Assembly: GCF_001543895.1 (NCBI RefSeq)
Contig: NZ_JYIJ01000011.1
Location: forward strand, 82,593 to 146,592
DNA: 64,000 bases
Origin: Carbonactinospora thermoautotrophica
GTDB taxonomy: Bacteria; Actinomycetota; Actinomycetes; Streptomycetales; Carbonactinosporaceae
Reading direction: 5' to 3'
Part shown: piece after piece, positions 32,992-41,904 of the stretch
How the letters are laid out: each line of letters opens with the position of its first letter
Numbering within the stretch: the stretch's first letter is position 1
Notes under the pieces: generated by a model
The model's input: the letters and a program-made list of their open reading frames with translations, nothing else
What the model was told of the DNA's origin: nothing
Database searches by the model: none
Position numbers and translations under genes: made by a program

Positions 32992-33925
32992 CCGGCGCCG
33001 TCCGGCGCCCATCGATCCGCTGGCCCCGGGACACCTGGGCCGCTACGACGACGGCCGCGTCGCCGTCAGCCGGCTGCGGGACCAAGGTGTCATCGCCCAC
33101 TACTTCGCCAGCCGGCCGCCCACAGCGGTGACAGAACACTTCCGGCTGTATCTCTTCGGGTCGCGTGTCGTCGTACTCCATGACCTCGTCTTGGACGACC
33201 TCGACAACGACCTCGCCGGACTCATCGCCACCGAGCTGTTCGGCCCGGGCCTCCTGCAAGACCCCGAGGACTTCGCGCGCGTCTTCACCGGCGTCGTGCG
33301 TTCGACGGCGGGTGACCCCCTCAGCGCTTGGCTGGCCTTCTACGAGAACACGCTCGCCAGGCTGCGAGACCCGGACCCGGGTCAGGGGCCTATCGGCGAG
33401 TTCGCCCCGATCTACCGCCGGGTCGCGGATCTGGTGGCCGGGACGAGCGTGCTCGACGTCGGCAGCTGCTTCGGTTTCCTGCCGCTCCTGCTGCTCGAGA
33501 TGCCCGGTCGGCGCGTCATCGCCTCTGACCGCGAGATCGGCACCGTGCGCCTGCTCACTACCGTCGCCCGGGAGCGTCGCACGCCGCTCGAGACACTCGT
33601 CGCGGACGCACGGGCGCTGCCGCTCGGCGACAACACCGTGGACACCGTGTTGTGCATCCACCTGCTGGAGCACCTCTCCCCACGAGACGGCGAACGTGTG
33701 TTCGCCGAACTCGTCCGCGTCGCCCGGCGCCGGGTCGTCGTGGCCGTGCCCTACGAGGACGAACCGACCGCGGCGTTCGGACACGTACGCGCGTTCCGCG
33801 CCGTGGACCTCGCTCGCCTGGCCACGTCGACCCGGTTGAGCTGGCGGGTCGACGACTTCCACGGCGGCTGGCTCATCGCGGACAAGGACGGCGGTTCCGC
33901 CGAGCGTCACGACGCCCTCAGATGA
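32975..33925 (+). CDS. SAM-dependent methyltransferase, probable mycofactocin glycan methyltransferase MftM
   Basis: The 316-residue protein has a Rossmann-fold methyltransferase domain with motif I 'VLDVGSCFGFLPLLLLEMPG' near residue 163, an acidic residue at 'VIASDREIGT' and the post-motif region 'TVLCIHLLEHLSPRDGE'. Its start overlaps the VWA gene by 17 bases. In Mycolicibacterium smegmatis a methyltransferase that O-methylates mycofactocin oligosaccharides (MftM) lies in the same position between this type of dehydrogenase locus and its two-component regulators. Assignment is from placement and size, without alignment. Its 3' end overlaps the convergent response regulator gene by 8 bases. 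Confidence 0.65.
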   Translation: MLSVVDRRRPAPIDPLAPGHLGRYDDGRVAVSRLRDQGVIAHYFASRPPTAVTEHFRLYLFGSRVVVLHDLVLDDLDNDLAGLIATELFGPGLLQDPEDFARVFTGVVRSTAGDPLSAWLAFYENTLARLRDPDPGQGPIGEFAPIYRRVADLVAGTSVLDVGSCFGFLPLLLLEMPGRRVIASDREIGTVRLLTTVARERRTPLETLVADARALPLGDNTVDTVLCIHLLEHLSPRDGERVFAELVRVARRRVVVAVPYEDEPTAAFGHVRAFRAVDLARLATSTRLSWRVDDFHGGWLIADKDGGSAERHDALR

Positions 33926-34565
33926 GCCCGATCTTGCTCGCGGCGTAGACGGCTTCCGCCCGGCGGGTCACGCCGAGCTTGCGCATGACGTTGCTGACGT
34001 GGAACTTCACGGTGGTCTCGGAGATGAACAGCTCCTTGCCGATGGCCACGTTGCTCATGCCGCGGGCGAGCAATGCCAGCACCTCACGCTCCCGCGGGGT
34101 GATCTGTCGGATCACATCGTCAGCCCCTTGGTTGCCGTTCAGCGACCGCACGAGCATGGCGGCGCTGTGCGCGTCGAACGCGCTCTCACCGCGTTGAACG
34201 GCGCGGATCGCACGCACGAGCTCGATCGCGTCGACGTCCTTGACCACGTACCCCTTGGCCCCTTGCTTGATGGACTCCATGACGAGCCACTCGTCGAGGA
34301 ACGTCGTCAGCACCAGGACCTTGATCTCGGGGTAGCGCGTCGTGATCTGGCTGCAAAGCGTCAGGCCCTCGGAGTCGCTGCTCGTGGAGAGCTTCAGATC
34401 GAGCAACACGATGTCCGGACGTGTCTCGTCGATGAGGGCGAGCGCGACGTCGGCGGCAGCGGCCTCCCCCACGACCGCGAGCCCGGGCTCTCGGGACAGT
34501 ATCGTCCGCAGTCCCTGCCGGACGATGGCGTGATCGTCAACCAGCACGATGCGGATGTCAGACAT
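33918..34565 (-). CDS. LuxR/NarL-type response regulator (MnoR-like)
   Basis: The 215-residue regulator has a receiver domain with the phosphorylation aspartate in 'PDIVLLDLKLSTSSDSE' (about residue 54) and switch/lysine 'AKGYVVKDVDAIELVRAIRAV' near 105. The C-terminal LuxR helix-turn-helix reads 'ITPREREVLALLARGMSNVAIGKELFISETTVKFHVSNVMRKLG' in segments (key motif 'REREVLALLARGMSNVAIG', residues about 150-200). It follows AGGAGG and overlaps the kinase stop by 8 bases. The similar neighbourhood in M. smegmatis encodes MnoSR, which activates methanol and propanediol use, so this is the likely local activator. Confidence 0.85.
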   Translation of the reverse strand: MSDIRIVLVDDHAIVRQGLRTILSREPGLAVVGEAAAADVALALIDETRPDIVLLDLKLSTSSDSEGLTLCSQITTRYPEIKVLVLTTFLDEWLVMESIKQGAKGYVVKDVDAIELVRAIRAVQRGESAFDAHSAAMLVRSLNGNQGADDVIRQITPREREVLALLARGMSNVAIGKELFISETTVKFHVSNVMRKLGVTRRAEAVYAASKIGLI

Positions 34566-36000
34566 CGGTTCCTCCTGTCCCCGCAGGCGTCTGGGCGATC
34601 CGCGCGAGAGGCACGCTGACCTCGATGCACACCCCACCCAGGCGAGCACGGTTGATCGTGAGCGTGCCACCCATCTCGGCAGCCCGTTGTGCCATGTTGA
34701 GCAGTCCGTGGTGGTAGCCGTTGCCGGCGCCCGGAACCTGGCAGCGCAGTATGCGCCGAAGCTTTTCCGGATGGCCGCAGCCGTCGTCGGCGACGAGCAG
34801 GCGCAGGATGTCGTCGCGGTAGACGAGACGTACGATCGCCCGGCGCGCCTCGGCGTGGACCGCCGTGTTGAACAGGCACTCGCTGGCGATGCGGAACAGC
34901 GAACTGCGCGCCGCCGGGTCGAGCGGTACCGGTCGGCCCTCGATGCGGATCCGAAGATCGAAATCCGCGGGACTGTGGAAGGTGCGCAGCCGGTTGAGCA
35001 TGTCAGGGAGGTCCGTTCCCTGCGGGGCATCGGCGTCGGACAGCGCGTAGATCGCCGACCGCAGCTGTTCCACCGCGACACGGGTGAGTTGCTTGGCGTG
35101 CTCAAGCTGATCACGCACTGGCGAGCCCTGTGCCACCTCGGCCCGGCACCACTCGATCGCCATCCCCGCGGAGAGAATGTGCTGCGCCACGCTGTCGTGG
35201 AGTTCCCGGGCGAGACGGCGCCGCTCGTGGTCGATGACCTCCCGCTGCCGTGCGAGGTCGAGGCTGCTTCGAGCCTCCTGCAGTTGGCGGTTGCGCTCGG
35301 CGAGGTCACGCGCGCGAGCCTCCGCCTCCGCGTAGAGCTCCTCGGTCCGGCTGAGCAGCTTCTTGACCCGACCCAAGGCGTCGCTCTTCTGCAGGCACAC
35401 CAACGCCTGGTTGGCGAGGATCGTCAACACCCGAAGATCGATCTCGTCGCACGCCGTCTCACGGTCCGAGTCGGCCCGGCGCCACGCGGCCAGCGCACCC
35501 TGCACCGTGTCGTCGAACCGCAGAGGAACGAACACCTCGCGGTCGGACACCTGCGTGTGGGGATCCGACAACGCCGCGTCGAAACGGCGCCGCAGCGAGG
35601 GTGGGAGACGCCGCCGGCTGGACAGGATCCGCCCCGACGGATCCCGGGCGAGGAAGCGGGGGGTGGCATCGGGCAGTGCGGCTCGTCGCAGCCCGAGTAC
35701 GACCCACTCCGCGTCGAGGTGCTCGCCAGCGGCTTCGACCACGGCCGCACACAGATCCGCCGATCCCTTCGCGGTCGACACGAGGACACGGGCGATGCGG
35801 TCCAACGACCGCATCGTCCGGTCAAGGCTCTCGGCGGTGTGCCGGTACTCGGCGTAGAAAGTCGGCTTCGACGACCTGATACCGGTAAGCGAGCCCAGAT
35901 CCGGCCACGACGCTTCGGGCTGCTCGGGTGTGGCGTCGACCTCAGGCGCCACGGGAGACGAGGCTCTTGCCTCGGCGGAGGAAGACACGTCACGACACAC
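34558..36000 (-). CDS. GAF-domain sensor histidine kinase (MnoS-like)
   Basis: This 480-residue kinase has no membrane segment. An N-terminal sensor region with a GAF-like domain (about 60-220, 'DLCAAVVEAAGEHLDAEWVVLGLR' region) is followed by a coiled coil 'RTEELYAEAEARARDLAERNRQLQEA' (about 230-255). A HisKA_3 dimerisation motif 'ERRRLARELHDSVAQHILSAG' (histidine about residue 267) and an HATPase domain 'LFRIASECLFNTAVHAEARRA' (N box) to 'GYHHGLLNMAQRAAEMGG' come next. A cytoplasmic GAF kinase could sense a soluble metabolite. It pairs with the overlapping response regulator. Confidence 0.85.
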   Translation of the reverse strand: MCRDVSSSAEARASSPVAPEVDATPEQPEASWPDLGSLTGIRSSKPTFYAEYRHTAESLDRTMRSLDRIARVLVSTAKGSADLCAAVVEAAGEHLDAEWVVLGLRRAALPDATPRFLARDPSGRILSSRRRLPPSLRRRFDAALSDPHTQVSDREVFVPLRFDDTVQGALAAWRRADSDRETACDEIDLRVLTILANQALVCLQKSDALGRVKKLLSRTEELYAEAEARARDLAERNRQLQEARSSLDLARQREVIDHERRRLARELHDSVAQHILSAGMAIEWCRAEVAQGSPVRDQLEHAKQLTRVAVEQLRSAIYALSDADAPQGTDLPDMLNRLRTFHSPADFDLRIRIEGRPVPLDPAARSSLFRIASECLFNTAVHAEARRAIVRLVYRDDILRLLVADDGCGHPEKLRRILRCQVPGAGNGYHHGLLNMAQRAAEMGGTLTINRARLGGVCIEVSVPLARIAQTPAGTGGTDV

Positions 36001-36005
36001 GGGGT

Positions 36006-37205
36006 TCAGAGCGCGGCACGGAAGAGGGCGGCGACTTCCTCGACGGACGCATCTCGGGGATTGGTGGACAGGCAGACGTCGCGCAGCGTGTTGGCCGCGA
36101 GAGTCGGGATGTCGTCCACCGTCACCCCGAGGTCGGCGAGCCCCCGCGGGACGCCCACCTCGTCAGCGAGCCGGCGTACCGCGTCGGCTACGGCGTAGGC
36201 GGACTCCTCCGGCGACAGCCGCGTGACGTCCACACCGAGCGCACGCGCGATCGGCACGTACCGTTCGGCGTTCGCGGCGGCGTTGAAGCGGATGACGTGC
36301 GGCAGCAGAATCCCGTTGATCACGCCGTGCGGTAGGTCCAGGGCGCCGCCCACCTGATGCGACATGGCGTGGGTCGCACCGAGGATCGCGTTCGTGAACG
36401 CCAGCCCGGCGCCGAGGCTGGCCTGCGCCATCCCGATCCTGGCGTTCTCGTCCCGGGGCCTGTCGATGGTGCGGACCAAGTGGTCGCTGACGAGGCGGAC
36501 GGCGGTCAGGGCGTGTACGTCGGTGAGGGCGCTCGCCGCACGCGACACATACGCCTCGATCCCGTGGGTCAGCGCGTCGAGCCCGGTGGTGGCGGCGAGC
36601 CACTCGGGCATCGTGACGAGCAGCCGCGGGTCGGTGATCGAGATGTCAGGTACGAGGGCGCGTCCGATCAGCGTCGCCTTGATCTTGCGCGCGGTGTCGG
36701 TGATCACGCAGAACTGGGACACGTCGGCACCGGTGCCTGACGTACTGGGGATCATGAGCAGTGGGGGGATCGCTCTTGTGACCTTGTCGACGCCCTCGTA
36801 GTCGAGAATCTGGCCGCCGTTCGTCGAGAGCACGGCGATCGCCTTCGCGGCGTCCATGACGGAGCCGCCCCCGATCCCGATGATGACGTCGCTCGCCGAG
36901 TCACGGTACACCTCGTAGCCCGCGGCGATCTCGTGGTCCTTCGGGTTCGGCGTCACACCGTGCCACACGGTGAACGGCAATCCCGCATCGGAGAGGTACC
37001 GCAGCAACTCGGACACCCACCCGGCCTCGATGATGCCGGGATCCGTGACCACGAAGACACGCCGCGCGCCGAGCCGCCGCGCGGCATAGCCGGCCTCACT
37101 CAACGACCCTGGGCCAAAGACGATTTCCGGTACGAGGAATTTCGACACATTTGACGCACTCTGGCGTACTCGGCTCCGCTCCCGCTCACTCGTGAGCACG
37201 GCCAT
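36006..37205 (-). CDS. Iron-containing alcohol dehydrogenase
   Basis: The 399-residue group III ADH has the NAD region 'VIIGIGGGSVMDAAKAIAVL' near residue 107 and metal ligands in 'TTGLDALTHGIEAYVS' (D and H) and 'GATHAMSHQVGGALDLPHGV' (two more histidines, about residues 275-295). It resembles 1,3-propanediol or butanol dehydrogenases more than the methanol:NDMA enzyme. It lies 5 bases from the kinase gene. In M. smegmatis an analogous dehydrogenase is controlled by MnoSR. Upstream is a prominent inverted repeat with two ACGTTAC direct repeats. Confidence 0.88.
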   Translation of the reverse strand: MAVLTSERERSRVRQSASNVSKFLVPEIVFGPGSLSEAGYAARRLGARRVFVVTDPGIIEAGWVSELLRYLSDAGLPFTVWHGVTPNPKDHEIAAGYEVYRDSASDVIIGIGGGSVMDAAKAIAVLSTNGGQILDYEGVDKVTRAIPPLLMIPSTSGTGADVSQFCVITDTARKIKATLIGRALVPDISITDPRLLVTMPEWLAATTGLDALTHGIEAYVSRAASALTDVHALTAVRLVSDHLVRTIDRPRDENARIGMAQASLGAGLAFTNAILGATHAMSHQVGGALDLPHGVINGILLPHVIRFNAAANAERYVPIARALGVDVTRLSPEESAYAVADAVRRLADEVGVPRGLADLGVTVDDIPTLAANTLRDVCLSTNPRDASVEEVAALFRAAL

Positions 37206-37284
37206 GGACGGCCTCCCACCTCGGAGTCAATACCCGTTCCTGGTCCGCCGCCTCAAAACAGAGGCTTAAGTCTCAAACCACCGA

Positions 37285-37336
37285 CCCACCAAGATTCTTT
37301 TTACGTTACGGGAACGTTACAAGAGAATCTAGTGGG
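37285..37336. promoter_or_regulatory. Complex inverted/direct repeat upstream of the iron alcohol dehydrogenase
   Basis: Two outer arms (CCCAC...GTGGG and AGATTCT...AGAATCT) form a ~50-bp imperfect dyad. Inside are two direct ACGTTAC repeats at 37303-37309 and 37314-37320, spaced 11 bases, one helical turn. The stretch is far more AT-rich than its surroundings. It starts 80 bases before the dehydrogenase ATG. This is the layout expected for a NarL/LuxR-type regulator, so it may be the site of the adjacent response regulator. Confidence 0.6.
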
Positions 37337-38160
37337 CCATCCGCCTGACGCGTTTGCATTACATCCGGGAAGATATGTAGGAATTCAGTGACCGGTTAAG
37401 TGGGGTTGTCGGGAGTACCGCGGATGCCGTAACGTGGGATGTGATCGCGGTGGCGTACTCCGCGACGAGGCTCGATCTTTCGTCCCGAGACAAGGAGAGC
37501 TGAGGCAACTCCTGGTCGCAACACGGCCTTCGAACCAACGGACGCTTTCAGCGGATCCGGCCAGCGCGACACCCGACCTAGCCGCCGCCTCCCGCGGCTC
37601 ACGCTGGCCCAAGTTGCTGTCCTGGGTAGATGTCGCTCGACGACGTAGCGATTCACCCACACCTCCGCACCGTTGTGAGGGAGGGTAACCACCGGGCGCA
37701 CACAGCGGACCCTTCCTAGGGCGAGGACCAAACCTACCCGAGTGGGTAGGTATTCGACGCTGGCGGTGATGGTACTCCCGGCGTGGTCGCGTGCCGAGGA
37801 TCCATCTGCGGAGAGAAGAGACAGTGGTCGCGGGTGAGCCACTCGACGCGGGTGGCGCGGCGCGAAGCCTCCTTCACCCGGCCCGCACGCCGCGGGAGAG
37901 CCGGCCCTGGGCCAGGGTGCGGCGAAGTTCGGCCTCACACGCACCGCCGCTTGCGCACTTCCCTCATGCCGAACGCCCTCAGGTCGAAACCACCCCACCA
38001 CGGTTGACGGAGTTCAGCCTCGCCTCCAGCCTGACCTGGATACCCGCGAAGGTCCGCGGCCCGGCCGCCCGCGTTCGCCAGGCCAAGTCCGGCGTCGCGC
38101 TCCTCGCCGGCGAGACACGAAGACGGTCCTCCATCCGCATGAGGTCGGCCAGCGAGACGC
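37337..38160. other. Gene-free stretch with a TetR-like palindrome
   Basis: About 820 bases hold no recognisable gene on either strand. The one structured element is ACCTACCC-GAGT-GGGTAGGT at 37732-37751, perfect 8-base arms and a 4-base spacer, of a kind bound by TetR repressors. No regulator or target is beside it, so it may be left from a lost gene. Other long open frames here lack start signals and family motifs. Confidence 0.5.
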
Positions 38161-38970
38161 TCACTGGCTCACCAGCGTCGTGCGGAGCTCACCTGGGGTA
38201 GCCGGGCGGCGCGGCGTGCGTCTGCGTGGCGTGAGCGTCCAGCGGGCGAGCGTGTCGAGCAGGTAACCGAGCAGGCCGATGACGAGGATCAGGGCCATCA
38301 CCTGGTCATAGGCGAGCTGGTCGCGTGAGTTGAGGATTTCGTAGCCGAGCCCGGAGGTCACGCCGAGCATCTCGGCGGGGACCAGCACCACCCACCCGAT
38401 GCCGAGCGCGAGCCGTAGCCCGGTGAGCAGGTGACCGCGGATCGCCGGGAACACGATGGTGGACAGCGTCTCCATGCGTGACGCCCCCAGTGAGCGGGCG
38501 ACGAGCAGCAGCTTGTGGTCGATCGCCCGGACGCCCTGGGCGGTGTTCAACGCGACAGGCCAGACCGCGGCGGCGGCGATCAGGAAGTACACCGGCCGGT
38601 GTCCGATGCCGTACAGCCCGATCGCCACCGGGGCCCACGACAGCGGCGAGATCATGCGGAGGAACTGGAACACGGGGCGGGTGGCCGTGTCCAGGAGGTA
38701 CGAGGCCCCGAGGGCCAGGCCGAGCGCGACTCCGACGACGCCGGCGGTCAGGAGGCCGACGAGCAGCCGCCACAAACTGGTGGCGATGTCCTGCCCGAGC
38801 ACACCCTGCTCGGCCAGCCTGACGACCGCCGGGATGGCGTGCTGCGGGGCGAACGCCGACAACAGTCGGTCGTCGGCGGCCCAGACACCGGTGACCAGCC
38901 ACCAGGCGGTGACGGACACCGCGATGGCGCCCGCGGGCAGGACGACGGCAGCCAGGCGCTGTGACTTCAC
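38161..38970 (-). CDS. ABC transporter permease (nitrate/taurine/sulfonate type)
   Basis: The 269-residue membrane protein has about six hydrophobic segments and the SsuC/TauC-type EAA loop: 'LLLVARSLGASRMETLSTIVFPAI' (key 'GASRMETLSTIVFPAI', about residue 165). The GTG at 38970 overlaps the binding-protein stop by 4 bases. The solute is unknown. The last gene of an operon with an ATPase, a binding protein and a flavoprotein, it may import a sulfonate or similar small anion. Confidence 0.86.
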   Translation of the reverse strand: MKSQRLAAVVLPAGAIAVSVTAWWLVTGVWAADDRLLSAFAPQHAIPAVVRLAEQGVLGQDIATSLWRLLVGLLTAGVVGVALGLALGASYLLDTATRPVFQFLRMISPLSWAPVAIGLYGIGHRPVYFLIAAAAVWPVALNTAQGVRAIDHKLLLVARSLGASRMETLSTIVFPAIRGHLLTGLRLALGIGWVVLVPAEMLGVTSGLGYEILNSRDQLAYDQVMALILVIGLLGYLLDTLARWTLTPRRRTPRRPATPGELRTTLVSQ

Positions 38971-40142
38971 GCTGGTTCCACCTCTTCGACGCGGTTGAGG
39001 GAGTCGGGGAGTCCGAATGCGCCCGGTCCGCCGAGGCCGGCCAGGGCGCGCAGCACGAATCGGTCGTCGACGAGTTCGCGGTGCACGGTTTCGGGATCGA
39101 TGTCGGCGAGGAAGCCGGTGTCCCCGTCGACAGCGGTTTCCCGCATCGCCTCGACCAGGCGCCGGGTGTAGCTGGGGAACGGATAGGGGGCGAACCCGAT
39201 GCGCTGTCCCTGCCAGGACGGGTGGTGCAGCGCTCCGGAGGCGGTGTACCGCTCGGCAGGATAGGTCAGCGCCCGGGTGATGGCCGCCACCGGTTGCGGC
39301 AGGTACCTGCCCGAGGAGAGCAGACCCGCGGTGGCCTGGCGGTGGGTGTTGATCCACAGCTGTGCCGCGGCGAGCGCGTCCACCAGTCCTTGCACCTGCT
39401 CAGGCGCGCGGTCGATGAGTTCCTGCCGGACGACCACGACGCAGCAGGCGTGATCACGCCAGGCGTCCCCGACGAACCGCGCGATCCGACCTACCTTCTT
39501 GATCTCGGCCGCCGCGTTGAACGGATCGGCCACGACGTAGCCGCCGATGGTTCCGGTGTCGAGGGCGGGAAGCATGTCGGCGGGACTCATCACCACCATC
39601 TGCACGGTGCCGGCCGCCGCGGACGGTTGCTCGCGGACCACCGGCCGCAGGCCCGCGGTGCGTAGCATCTGCTGCGACACCACGTTGTGAATGGACCACC
39701 AGTACGGGATGGCGACCTGACGTCCGGCCAACTCTTCGATGCGCCCGAGTCCGGGTGCGACGGTGAGCGCGGAGCCGTTGGTGTGGTTCCAGGCGATCAC
39801 TCGGACCGCGGCGCCCAGCGCGTAGCGCAACTGGATCGCGAAGGGCATCAGCAGGTGCACGACGTCGACCTCGGCGGCCAGGAACGCCTCGGCCAGGGAC
39901 GCCCAGCTGCGGAACAGGATCGGCCGGGCGACGTCCAGGCCGGCCTGGGTGTAGCGGCCCTGGGCGTGCGCGATCAGCAGCGGTGCTGAGTCGGTGATCG
40001 GCAGATAGCCGATTCGCAGCTGCCGCCCAGCGGCCGCGGAACCGCCGACCGATGCCAGTTCGGCGATGCCGGCCAGACCCCCGGCGGCACCGAGCGCGAG
40101 CCCCGCCCGCAACGCGGCGCGGCGACTGAGCGGGTCGGCCAT
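38967..40142 (-). CDS. ABC transporter substrate-binding protein (SsuA/NMT1-like), Tat-exported
   Basis: The N-terminus 'MADPLSRRAALRAGLALG' carries a twin-arginine signal (SRRAALRA) and a long Ala-rich segment. The mature protein begins 'RQLRIGYLPITDSAPLLIAHAQGRYTQAGL' (read as 'LRIGYLPITDSAPLLIA'), the characteristic opening of nitrate/sulfonate-binding proteins, with 'VDVVHLLMPFAIQLRYA' further on. The ATG at 40142 overlaps the ATPase stop as ATGA; the ORF could extend one codon upstream by GTG at 40145. It is about 391 residues. Tat export suggests folding before transport. Confidence 0.87.
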   Translation of the reverse strand: MADPLSRRAALRAGLALGAAGGLAGIAELASVGGSAAAGRQLRIGYLPITDSAPLLIAHAQGRYTQAGLDVARPILFRSWASLAEAFLAAEVDVVHLLMPFAIQLRYALGAAVRVIAWNHTNGSALTVAPGLGRIEELAGRQVAIPYWWSIHNVVSQQMLRTAGLRPVVREQPSAAAGTVQMVVMSPADMLPALDTGTIGGYVVADPFNAAAEIKKVGRIARFVGDAWRDHACCVVVVRQELIDRAPEQVQGLVDALAAAQLWINTHRQATAGLLSSGRYLPQPVAAITRALTYPAERYTASGALHHPSWQGQRIGFAPYPFPSYTRRLVEAMRETAVDGDTGFLADIDPETVHRELVDDRFVLRALAGLGGPGAFGLPDSLNRVEEVEPA

Positions 40143-40897
40143 CACGACGCTCCCCGGGTCGCGGTGCCCAGCTCGGAGGGGTAGCTGGCCAGCAGTTCGG
40201 CGCGCAGCGGGTGACCGGCCAGGTCCTCATGGTCGTCGACGGGCACGGCACGCCACCAGCCGGCGACGGTGCCGGAGCCGTCCAACAAGGCGATCCTGGT
40301 GGCCAGGTACAGCGCCTCGTCGACGTCGTGGGTGACCAACACCACAGTCAGTCCGAGGGATCGGGTCGCATCCCGTAGCCATGCCTGCAGGCCGCGGCGG
40401 GTGACCGGATCGAGGGCGCTGAACGGCTCGTCGAGCAGCAGCACCTGCGGGCGGATCGCTACCGCGCGCGCGACGGCGACCCGCTGCGCCTGGCCCCCGG
40501 ACAGCTCCTCGGGCAGGGCATCGGCGAGGTCGGCGAGCCCGAACAGGGCGAGCAGTTCGTCGACATGCTGGTGGTCGAACCGGGTGCGGTTGGCGCGGTA
40601 GCGCCCACCGAGCGCGACGTTCTCCCGCACGGTCAGCCACGGCATCAGCAGCGGCTGCTGGAACACCGTTGCGACGATCGGGGGGCTGGTTCCCGGGGAA
40701 TCCGGCCAGCGCAGCTCTCCCCCGTCGAGCGGCTCAAGGCCCGCCAGCACCCGCAGCAAGGTCGATTTGCCGCTGCCGCTCGGCCCGAGCACCGCGAGGA
40801 ACTCACCACGTTCTACATCCAGATCGAGCCCGGCCAGCACGACATTGCGCCCGTACGCCTTGACCGCGTTGCTTAGTTGAATCGCGACAGTTCCCAC
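40142..40897 (-). CDS. ABC transporter ATP-binding protein (SsuB/TauB type)
   Basis: The 251-residue ATPase shows Walker A 'VLGPSGSGKSTLLRVLAGLE' near residue 36, Q-loop 'VFQQPLLMPWLTVREN' near 78, signature 'LSGGQAQRVAVARAVA' near 130 and Walker B 'VLLLDEPFSALDPVTRRGLQ' near 150, then the switch 'VTHDVDEALYLATRI'. It energises the permease and binding protein in the same operon. The GTG start overlaps the 3' end of the flavoprotein gene by about 25 bases. Confidence 0.9.
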   Translation of the reverse strand: MGTVAIQLSNAVKAYGRNVVLAGLDLDVERGEFLAVLGPSGSGKSTLLRVLAGLEPLDGGELRWPDSPGTSPPIVATVFQQPLLMPWLTVRENVALGGRYRANRTRFDHQHVDELLALFGLADLADALPEELSGGQAQRVAVARAVAIRPQVLLLDEPFSALDPVTRRGLQAWLRDATRSLGLTVVLVTHDVDEALYLATRIALLDGSGTVAGWWRAVPVDDHEDLAGHPLRAELLASYPSELGTATRGAS

Positions 40898-41904
40898 CGC
40901 AGCTGTCCTTCTGTCGGCGCCTGGATGGGTAGGAACGCGGCTTCTCTCAACCGCCGGCTCGTATCGCTGGCGGCGAGGTAGCCGGCGCCGCCGCGCACGG
41001 TCGCCTCGAGCCGGGTGGCCGCCACGGCCACCTGTACGCCCTCGAGGCGCAACCGGAGCAGGTCGGGCACCGCGACCTGGTCGGAGCGGGTGGCGTAGTC
41101 GTACAACCGCTGTCGCACCGACTCGTGCGCGGTTGACAGGGCGTCGACCTGCTCGGCGAACGCGGCGTTGACGCCGACCGTGCGGGTACCGGTTTCGGCG
41201 AGCGAGCGTCCGGCCAGTCCGCTGCAGTATGCCGTCTGCAACAGCAGGAAGGTCGGCCGGATCGCCGCCACGAACCCGGGGAGATCCTCGGTGAGCACCG
41301 CGTCCCGTCCGATGTGGACATCGTCGAGCGTGACGGAGGAGGAGGCGGTGCCGTTCAGCACGAGCAGGTCAGGGGCTGGCGCGACCCGAACCCCGTCGTC
41401 GGTGGTACGCAGCCGCACGACAGCCCTCGCGTCGCCGGAAAGCCGTACCGGCAACACGACCAGGGCACCGGGAAACAGGTTGGACGCCCAACTGATCGGG
41501 CCGTTCAGTCGCAGCCCGTCCGCGGTGCGGGTGGCCAGCACCGGAACGGGCTGGATGCCGGCGACGTCGCGCAGTGCCGGCGCCATCGCCGTGGCGCCGA
41601 CCATCCTGCCGGAACGCAGCTCGTCCGCGGGATCGGCGGTGACGGCACGCGCCAGGTACTCGATCACCATGCGCTGAGCCCACACGGCGAACGCGGAACT
41701 GAGGCACTCGGCGGCGATGTCCTCGATCAGGGCGACCGAGCTCGGCAGGTCAAGATCCAGCAGGCCGTGCTCGCCGAGCAGGCGCAGCCCGTCCCGCACG
41801 TCGCAGCCCCCGCCGTCGACCTCGGCCGCCCGTCGGCGGAAGTAGCTGATGACCCGCTCCCGGTGCGGGTACTGCTGCCCGACGGGATCCGCCGCGGACT
41901 TCAT
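40873..41904 (-). CDS. Acyl-CoA dehydrogenase-like flavoprotein
   Basis: This 343-residue protein has the acyl-CoA dehydrogenase fold seen in SfnB/DszC-type enzymes. It contains 'SSAFAVWAQRMVIEYLARAV' in the N-terminal helices, a middle beta domain 'RTADGLRLNGPISWASNLFPGA' ('LNGPISWASN' is the flavin-contact strand) and 'LDDVHIGRDAVL', then C-terminal helices 'RLEATVRGGAGYL'. No catalytic glutamate typical of true acyl-CoA dehydrogenases was identified. Such enzymes in sulfur-acquisition operons are flavin monooxygenases or oxidoreductases. The ATG overlaps the DUF4242 gene stop. Confidence 0.72.
   Translation of the reverse strand: MKSAADPVGQQYPHRERVISYFRRRAAEVDGGGCDVRDGLRLLGEHGLLDLDLPSSVALIEDIAAECLSSAFAVWAQRMVIEYLARAVTADPADELRSGRMVGATAMAPALRDVAGIQPVPVLATRTADGLRLNGPISWASNLFPGALVVLPVRLSGDARAVVRLRTTDDGVRVAPAPDLLVLNGTASSSVTLDDVHIGRDAVLTEDLPGFVAAIRPTFLLLQTAYCSGLAGRSLAETGTRTVGVNAAFAEQVDALSTAHESVRQRLYDYATRSDQVAVPDLLRLRLEGVQVAVAATRLEATVRGGAGYLAASDTSRRLREAAFLPIQAPTEGQLRWELSRFN

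Noticed and set aside
31150..33012. 620-residue open frame antisense to the VWA gene
   Set aside because: Shadow of strong GC3 bias on the opposite strand. The plus-strand VWA protein has clear domains.
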